This document shows, one piece after another, positions 56,526 to 64,000 of a stretch of DNA of 64,000 nt. The stretch lies in the NCBI GenBank assembly GCA_009733575.1, contig ML769421.1:248001-312000 (forward strand), read 5' to 3'. A program made the position numbers and the translations under genes. How positions within the stretch are numbered: the first letter of the stretch is position 1; each line of letters opens with the position of its first letter. This DNA is from Gymnopus androsaceus JB14. Taxonomy: Eukaryota > Basidiomycota > Agaricomycetes > Agaricales > Omphalotaceae. The notes beneath the pieces were generated by a model. That model was not told where the DNA came from, did not search any database, and saw nothing but the letters and a program-made list of their open reading frames with translations.

Positions 56526-59189
56526 TTATGAGAATGGTGAAGGCCTAGGCAGATTCTCTCTCGGTTCCCTCGGTGGCTTGATACGGAACTCGGCCATGAT
56601 GCATATGTGACTGTGAAGAAAGAAAGAGGTCAGTTGCCAGGCTCAATCCCATATGAAAGATAAAAAGAAGAGGAGGACAAGCAACTGCATGCTTTCCAGA
56701 GGCCTAGGACCAGCAACCCTGCGTTTGAACGCAGATATAAATGGACTGGACGGCTCTACCTCGAACCACTACTCCACGTCCACTCTCAAGACCGCAGAAA
56801 AAACAAAAAAGCAGAAACAGAATAATGAACACTCACTCGCTAGGAAAATGCACATTCGGGAACCCCACGGCCTTGCTCAAATACACCGGATCCACCTCGC
56901 CCAACACCGCGTTCAACGCCAAATTCGCTGAAGAGTACCAGATATAATCCAGCACGCCACTAAATGATGACGTGTAATTCGTCGTTGGCAGTAACTCGGG
57001 TGAAGGCTGCGTTAAAGCAGATTTCCGAAACGCGGAGGAAGACGATGAGTGATTGGATGAGGTAGTGTAGGGACGATTTCCACCGGCGGGTGCAGGAGTC
57101 GAGGGGGTGCGAGGTACAGGTGTAGATGTTGCAGGTGTGGATGTACTTGTTGGCAGCCCCGTATTAACCCCATACGCGCTTTTTAACCCAAGCCAGCTCT
57201 TCAATCCTACTCCCTTCTCACCTCCTCCCCCAGTGTACTTTCCGTAAATATGGCCCATGAATTCCGGGTGGTCCTTACTGAGCGCACCCGTAGAAAGGAA
57301 CTCGTACACGCCTGATTCCGGGATGGAGTTGAAGTCACCACAGAATATGAGAGGAATTTGAGATGCCGAGGTGTATGTCGGTGGTTTTGGGCGGGGTTGT
57401 TGTGGTCGTTTCGGGGGTTGGGAAGCTGATGAAGAGGGATGGGGAGATGATGATGCTGATGACGATCCATCGAACCCATCAGCGTCGGACACTCCGTTTC
57501 CGTTACCATTACCATTACCATTGGCCATCTCTGGCTCGGGGAACAGTCTCGGCGGCAACTTGGCGAATCTCTCCGCAATCTTCTCCACTTCCTCCGCCAT
57601 TAATGCGACATGAACCAACTTGACATCACAAAACTTGGGGTCCCACAGAATGTGGACATTCGCCACCAATACCCTCGACCCTGTTTCTCTATTCTCAAAC
57701 GCACACGCTGTCGCGATATGGTCCTTGCCTAACACGCGATTGAATAGGTCCTCCGTCTTCTTGAAATCGTCCCTCTGCATCGCCACGGCACTAAACTCTA
57801 TCAGATGTTTCTCGATGAGCTGGTACTTGTCCGCACGGAAGAAGGTGGCAAGGCCATCGACGAACCGCCTCTCTGCCTCGTTCGACATGGTTTTAGCGCG
57901 GGATTTGGGCCAATAGACGGATTCGTATCCGGCTGCTGCGAGATGCTTGACAAAGTAGTCTTCGTACGACGTAACGTCGACTTCTTGTAAACAAATGAAA
58001 TCGGCGCCGTGTGCGAGTATCTCTGTCAGGATGAGCTCGCGTCTGTATTCCCATGCCAATGCCCAGGATGGTGTGTAGCCGTATAAGCGTACTGTAGCGG
58101 CTCTTTGGCAAAGGATATTGTAACAGACGACGGAAATCGTTTCCGTTGAAGGCGGAAGGGCTTCTTGTTCGGCAGATGTTATGAATGGCATCCATGCACG
58201 GTTCTGTGGCGGAGTAGGGACAGGACATGAGTCCCGTAGATATGCAATCAAGGCGGCAGTTCCGTCCTTGGAGATGAGGTTTTTTAGATTGGTGTCCAAT
58301 GGATTGCCCTCTACGCCAAGAGTCTGCAGCTGGTGTAATGTGCCGAATTCTGGCGGAAGAGTCATTATCTGGTTGTCAAACAGATAAAACTCTTTCAGTG
58401 AGACGAGCATGCCTAATTCCGGAGGTAGCGTGGTGAGCGAGTTACCGGATAGATCGAGGAGCTCTAAATTCCGAAGTTGGGATATCTCGGGCGGTATAGA
58501 AGAGAGAGCATTGTGGTTCAGGTAGAGGTTTGCGAGGAAAGTGAAGGAAAAGAGACCGGAATTGGAGGGAAGGTTCTTTATGTTTACTCCGCCCATGTCC
58601 AATGAAGTCCAGTTGGATTCTGGCCGTGACCTGGAAGGCTCAGCGATGGGAGCAACGGTAGATGAAGGATGGCTGGCATTTCCATTGGACAAAAGTGCAC
58701 CTTCCGACTCGTCTGGCGGAGGTTTCGGATTAGGGTTTGTGATCGGAATTGCCGACTTTGCGACTGTGCGAGAAGCCATTGCGCTTGCTCGAGCTCGATG
58801 ATGTGGAGAACGAGATTGCCTGACAATCTATGGATTAATTATTAGTATAGATTAAATACTAGAAACAATAAATCTAATACCTCGCATTTGAGCAATTGTT
58901 GTTGCCAATGCTGAGCCAAAGGCACACTCGCTGGACTCCCTACATGATGCTGAATTGGGGGGCTCGGATAATGAGGATTGTGGTTATTCTGTGGCTGCTG
59001 CTGCTGGCTCTGTATATGGTGTAATTGGCCAATGTGATGATGGTGCTGAGGTTGGCTGTAAATTCCGTATCCTGGAGAAGTTGGTGGCGGACCGACTTGC
59101 TGCTGCTGAGCTCCAGGCGAAAGTACTTGTAAATGGGAACGTCCAGGCCAGGATTCCGTTCCCAATTTCTGACCTCCTGAGAAATACAT
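56526..59189 (-). CDS. CCR4: CCR4-type poly(A) deadenylase
   Basis: The catalytic mRNA deadenylase of the CCR4-NOT complex. The N-terminal exon is Gln/His/Pro-rich ('SPGAQQQQVGPPPTSP'). Leucine-rich repeats follow ('LANLYLNHNALSSIPPEISQ', 'LELLDLSGNSLTTLPPELGM') that bind the NOT scaffold. The EEP nuclease domain has 'VVCYNILCQRAAT', 'ADFICLQEVD' (catalytic Glu), 'VANVHILWDP', 'IFCGDFNSIPESGVYEF' and 'LDYIWYS'. An insertion rich in Ser, Pro and Asn lies at about 57.40-57.52 kb and another near 57.02-57.16 kb. Three exons: the first ends LLKCE, and the last (about 56609-56526) encodes 'MAEFRIKPPREPREN'. Start chosen at the first ATG (MYFSGGQKL). Complete and in frame. Confidence 0.92.
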
Positions 59190-59311
59190 CAACGGAAATG
59201 GGCGGCAACGAGCATGGAAGTACAAAGGTAAAGATGGAGAGCGGACGTGACCTAATCACAAAGTGACCGGAATAACGGGTACTTATCCCGGTATGAACGA
59301 CGTATCTACAT

Positions 59312-59410
59312 TCCGATATGGTGTAGTGGCTAACATTATCGCCTCTCATTTGCATGACGTCTCTAATGTCCTTGGACGCGATAGCCCGGGGTTCGATTCC
59401 CCGTGTCGGA
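59312..59410 (+). tRNA. tRNA-Glu (CTC) with intron
   Basis: The acceptor ends TCCGATA and TGTCGGA pair over seven positions. The D-arm 'TGGTGTAGTGGCTAACA', anticodon stem ATCGC/GCGAT and T-arm 'CCGGGGTTCGATTCCCCG' are clear. The anticodon loop CTCTCA..C gives anticodon CTC with an intron of about 28 nt after position 37, where nuclear tRNA introns sit. A T-run (ctatttttc, about 59430) serves as terminator. It lies about 120 bp upstream of, and divergent from, the CCR4 start. Confidence 0.9.
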
Positions 59411-60927
59411 ATATGCTCTGCTGTAATTTATGTCTATTTTTCTTTTCTATTAAGTATCATTGTCCTACTTTTTATTCCCAGTTCAACGTTCAGGGTCCAC
59501 AATACAGAATTGGCTGTCGCTTGCGGAACCATGAGCTAAAAGCGTACTCAGTACTGTATCATGTCCTGCATCTTTCACCGTCCTGCACTCTCTCTTGCTT
59601 CGGGTCCTGCAACGAGTCTTTCACTTCCCTCGAAGACAAATCATCCACTTCTCTCCAAATAACATGAATCGGCAACGCTGATCTCTCAATAAATTCAGCC
59701 CCGGCTGCCCCTGCACTTCGAGCGGTTTCCTAAGCGTAAAGGTGCGGCTGACGAAAGTGTCATGATGAATCAAGGAATAACATGCTGTCAGTGTTCTCAG
59801 AGAGTGTCGAGCTTCGGCTTGAAGTTCTGTGATTGTCAGTGTGTCGAAGCTCGATATAAGTAATTGGAATAAAACTGCCAATCCTAGGAGTGCGCTTGGA
59901 AAAGTCGAGACTGAAGATTAGACAGGCTCTTGCAATGGACAATCTGACGTTTCCCGCATAGACAAAGACTATCTGCTTCGAAACGGCCATTGACAGTGAA
60001 GGGATGGCGATATGAATGAGAGTTATGTAGAAGGAAGGGGGAGCGATTAAGTTGATTTGGGAGCCAGGGGGGTGCGCTTCCTGTTTTTACTCTGGATCCT
60101 ATGGATGACCTCCTTCCTCATTTCTAGTTGTCCGCCATCCTCATTCACACAACCCCAAGCTAGTCAAACCACCTCAAGCCGCCGCCGCGCGGCTCAATCG
60201 ATCCTATCCAGTCCAGTTCTCCGCCACTGCTCTTCCTCCGAGTTACGCAGCTTGGGTGTTCACTCAAAGTCAGGTATAATGGTGAGCGTCCAGTTCCAAG
60301 ATACCCCACAAATCAATCCTTCTCAAAATACGGACTCGATACACATTGTTCAATTTCGAAAAGTATGAGAGCATCGACCACGGACGTGGATTTGCGTGGA
60401 ATTTTTAATGATCTTTGCCAATGGAAGTCCATGCTTTTCAGATGTGACGTTTACTGGTAAGTACGACCACCACAAGAGATGAAAAGACGAAGCTGATGTT
60501 TGGGAGTAGACCATTTGACTGATCCGGGCAACGTGTGAAAGAGGTAAAAATAGCTTTTGTATTTTGAGATCAGTCTTGCCTCTTGATTTCTTTGTTGCTT
60601 CGTCTACATTTCCTTGCTGCTTAATTGGTTTGCTCGTGTTAAAACTCTCACAGATGAAGTGAACCTTCTCATGAAATGCGCCCGAGGCATTTTTGCAGGA
60701 ATCAATGAGTTCGACAACGAGCTTCTGCCCAATCCCTTCAACAGGAACAGTAAGGCCAACTGGACGTGCACAATACGCGGCCTTTTTGCAAAGACTTAGC
60801 CATAGAAATGACCATTCGATTCAACTAAACCTGTACAAGTTTTCACAGCTGCTACTTATGGAAAGGATATTTAAGCTGGCCCATTCCTCGAAGGACTATA
60901 GATCACTGGTCCTCTTTGGTTCTAACA
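59411..60927 (+). repeat. Duplicated laccase upstream block, copy 3
   Basis: No supported gene. From about 59770 the sequence parallels 47400 onward before laccase 1 (for example 'gattaagttgatttgggag' at 60045), including the coding-like remnant 'EVNLLMKCARGIFAGINEFD' (about 60658-60717). It is more diverged than copies 1 and 2, so this laccase unit split earlier. Confidence 0.5.
60868..60875 (+). promoter_or_regulatory. TATA box of laccase 3
   Basis: TATTTAAG 53-60 bases upstream of the start codon, same context as in laccases 1 and 2 (ggatatttaagct). Confidence 0.6.
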
Positions 60928-63813
60928 ATGTTTCGTCCAGTACCTGTTCTGCTTACACTCTTCGGTGGTGCATTAGCTGCCATCGGTCCTGTCACAGACT
61001 TGGTCATCAAGAACGCGTTCGCCCAGCCTGACGGTTTCAACCGTTCTTTCGTTACCGCTGGAGGCACTCTCCCTGGCCCTATCATCACGGGGTTCAAGGT
61101 ACTACTGTTCTAGCGCGTCCAGCAAGAAATAACGCTAACATGACGAAATGACAGGGTGATACCTTCCAAATCAACTTGCAGAATCAGCTCAACAATGGTA
61201 CTATGCTGGAGAGTGTGTCCATTGTGCGTATAACCCTGGTACCAACTTTCGTCAGCTTTTCACTTTACATTGGTATAGCATTGGCACGGTATCTTCCAGG
61301 AGCATTCCAACTGGGCCGACGGGTATGTAAGATTTTTCCACTTTCAATTTCATACTCATGAATTTTCGTAGACCGTACGTAACCAGCCACAATATTTTCA
61401 TCCCATAATTACTTATTAATCGCAGTTCATTCGTGAACCAATGCCCGATCGCGGCCAACAACTCATTCCTATACGAATTCAACGTACCTGATCAAGCTGG
61501 TACATTCTGGGTATGTTTTTCCAGCTTTGCTTCCAAATTTGTCAGTCTTTTAACTTTGACAAATCTTCAGTATCATTCGCATTTAGGTAAATTTCACTCT
61601 ACGCTGTACGAATATGAACTGGAATGAATCTCCGCAACAGCTACTCAGTACTGTGACCAATTGACTGGAGCATTGATTGTCTACGACCCAGACGATCCCC
61701 TTGCCGATTTGTACGATGTCGACGATGGTTAGGTTTGCTTTTCCATCTTCTGAATCAGAGATCTAATGATTTCCTTCAGATGGCACTGTCATCGTACTCT
61801 CGTTATTGTAAGCCTATTCTCTTATGTTTGCACAATTTTTTGATAAATCATTTTCCAGATACCGTAAGAAAGGATTAATTCTTTAACAAAGTGCTCTTTA
61901 TAAAATGGGTTCACAGATGATACTGCTCCGTCAATGGTGACAGGTTCTACGTGAGTGGTCATCGCTGTCTATATTTTCATGGCTTTCTTAATACTTGTTC
62001 AGGACTCCAAATGCGACCCTCATCAACGGTCTAGGTAAAGCCAGCTCTATCTGACCGTAACAAAGGGCTAAACGATTTCAGGACGAAGCTGGTTTAGCAC
62101 AGAGCCCACTCCCTTGTCGGTAATTACTGTTACACAGGGCTTACGGTGAGCTGCACACAATCTTTTCACTTGTTCAATATTGAGCATCCTTTGACTTAAA
62201 GTTACCGCATGCGTGTGATCCACTCTGGATGTGACAACCCCATGAACGTTTCAATCGATTTCCATCCGATGCTCGTACGCATTAGACCACCTCTGGTATC
62301 TGGAAGATATTAACGAGTTTGATTCAAGGTCATCGAAGCTGATGGTATCGAACATGACCCTGTTCCAGCAGACGGGTTCCAAATTCTTGTTGCTCAACGA
62401 TACTCCTTCGTGTTAACTGCAAACCAGAGTATTGACAACTACTGTGTGTATGCTTTCAGTCGATTCAGTCCACGTAGGATTAATCGTTGCTACAGGGATC
62501 AAGGTCAACGACGTAGCAGGAGCTGCGAAGCAATTCTTTGATGGTGGAATCAACAGTGCTATCCTCCGCTACGTCGGTGCACCTGATGCAGAGCCTACGG
62601 TAAATCAGACAGTACCAGGCAGACAGTTGCTCGAAACAGACCTTCATGTAAGAGTAATACATTATTCCTCATTCATTTTGACTAACCCACTGTAGCCTCT
62701 TATCGATCCCACACCAGTAGGTTCCGCTTATTGGCAGGTCATTATCATGCGTGACTAACAATGATATTAGCCTGGTGGTCCATCCATAGATGACGTCGAC
62801 GTAGCCATGAACTTGGAATTGTTCTGGGTAGGTCAATTTCCCGCGAGTCTTAGACACTTTCACTTACACTCTTTGCAGGAAGTCGGAACTCCAGAATTAG
62901 GAAACTTCTTCTTCATCAACGGCGTTCAGTTCCACCCACCCAGCGTTCCTGTCTTGCTTCAAATTGTTAGCGGAGCTCAGCCAGCTAGTACGTAGAAACC
63001 ACGTCACTCCTCGTCTGTTAATATTCACATATCTCAACTACAGATGCTCTCCTCCCCACCGGATCCGTTTATGAATTGCCTTTGAACTCGTCAATTCAAC
63101 TCACCTTCAATACGAGCTTCGTCTTCCAACATGGTGGACCGGTTAGTAACCTTGAAACTGTCACAGAATCACTCACTGACACGAATTCTAGCATCCGTTC
63201 CATCTTCACGGAGTACGTCTTTACATTGATTTTTTCTTTTCTTTCTGCTCACGTCCATATAGCAAAAATTCTCTGTTATCCGATCCGCTGGAAGCAGTGT
63301 TGATAACTTTGTGAATCCTGCGCAGCGAGATGTTGTCGACACTGGTATGCCAGGAGACAATGTCACGATTCGGTTCTTTACTGCTAACGCTGGTCCTTGT
63401 GGGTTCAAATTCCATTCCTTGTCTTCCAAAACGTGCTAACTGGCTCTTTTGAAACAAGGGTTCTTGCATTGGTAAGTGAAATGTGTTGCTTTGTGATTGT
63501 TCAAAATTTATAACTCGGCCTTGCTGGAAATAGCCACATCGACTTCCACTTGGAAGCGTGAGTTTCAGTCAATATCCGATCCATACTTGTATCTGACAAT
63601 GGTTATACAGTGGTTTCGCGATTGTGTTTGCACAGGGCACGGACGCACAAGAATCTGCTTCCAACCCTACCCCGGGTACGATTTTGGCTCATTTTTATGT
63701 GTTCATCAATACTGAATCAAATGTTCTAAACAGCGGACTGGGACGAGCTTTGCCCCATTTACGACAGTTTGACTCCCGCTCAACTTGGTGGAGATGGAGG
63801 GCTTACAGAGTAG
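60928..63813 (+). CDS. Laccase (multicopper oxidase) 3
   Basis: The third, most diverged paralogue. Signal peptide [17 protein letters not shown]; mature part '[20 protein letters not shown]'. The copper motifs HWHG, WYHSHL, HPFHLHG (again followed by Gln) and HCHIDF-type are in place, except that the last motif reads [10 protein letters not shown] where laccases 1 and 2 have Trp, judged from 'cgacttccacttgg' at 63540. The three motif His remain. The 3-nt (61372-61374, ACC) and 5-nt (61859-61863, ATACC) micro-exons are present; the latter gives LLYHDTAP. The ending is 'LGGDGGLTE'. About 25 exons, frame intact. It is separated from laccase 2 by CCR4 and a tRNA gene on a 5.5-kb stretch. Confidence 0.88.
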
Positions 63814-64000
63814 AACCTGGAACCAAAGGTATCTCTGTTCCCTTGAGGTTTCCTCGATGGTCTTTCCTTGCTCGTAAATTTGAATATCATCATTTGTCGT
63901 ATGTATGGATTTATACACACAGTCCGAGTCCCAAATATATCTATTTTCCAACACGATTCGAAGGCCCTGATTACCATTGTCAATATCCATTGCTTCTCAT
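63814..64000. other. 3' flank of laccase 3
   Basis: Non-coding as far as I can see; partly similar to the 3' flank of laccase 2. Confidence 0.4.

Noticed and set aside
1..64000. CRISPR array, bacterial operons or prophage
   Set aside because: No regularly spaced short repeats were seen, and all genes have the introns and families of a nuclear fungal genome.

Overview
This window is nuclear DNA from a filamentous basidiomycete, most likely an agaricomycete (mushroom-forming) fungus. The support is many short introns (about 50-60 nt) with GT..AG ends, a tandem set of secreted blue-copper laccases, expanded coiled-coil F-box proteins, MYND and DUF6699 proteins typical of Agaricomycetes, and a Ty1/copia retrotransposon. 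I cannot name a species.

Left arm (about 0.3-22.5 kb): a repeat-rich F-box zone. Several copies of one F-box family lie on the minus strand (0.3-15.4 kb) and two degraded copies on the plus strand (19.1-22.5 kb). A unit of about 2.9 kb (first exon of a membrane coiled-coil gene, spacer, F-box gene) occurs at 2.06-4.99 and 11.18-14.09 kb, with a partial copy at 5.05-6.18 kb. A decayed copia element (6.2-11.2 kb) sits between the copies, and its LTR end lies exactly at the edge of two of the units. ATG3 (autophagy E2-like enzyme) and a LYAR-type nucleolar zinc-finger gene lie between the two F-box arms.

Middle (22.7-46.9 kb): mostly ordinary conserved genes. They are POP5 (RNase P/MRP), a MYND-finger gene with a broken paralogue, a DUF6699 gene, an unknown Ser/Pro-rich gene, cytochrome c peroxidase, prefoldin subunit 4 divergent from sphingosine-1-phosphate lyase, an arrestin-related trafficking adaptor, a muskelin/kelch gene and a different F-box gene.

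Right arm (47-64 kb): three co-oriented laccase genes (48.8, 52.5 and 60.9 kb) with duplicated upstream regions. A minus-strand CCR4 deadenylase gene and an intron-containing tRNA-Glu(CTC) lie between the second and third. Each laccase appears to be cut into about 25 exons. Two of these are micro-exons of 3 and 5 nt, needed to rebuild the conserved laccase sequence; this is the most unusual signal in the window.

Caution: several housekeeping genes (ATG3, cytochrome c peroxidase, muskelin, the LYAR gene) carry small frame-breaking indels inside conserved sequence, while neighbours such as POP5, S1P lyase, the CCR4 gene and the laccases read cleanly. Residual assembly error is the simplest explanation, so single-frameshift 'pseudogene' calls are provisional. 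All exon structures were read by eye from splice signals and family conservation.
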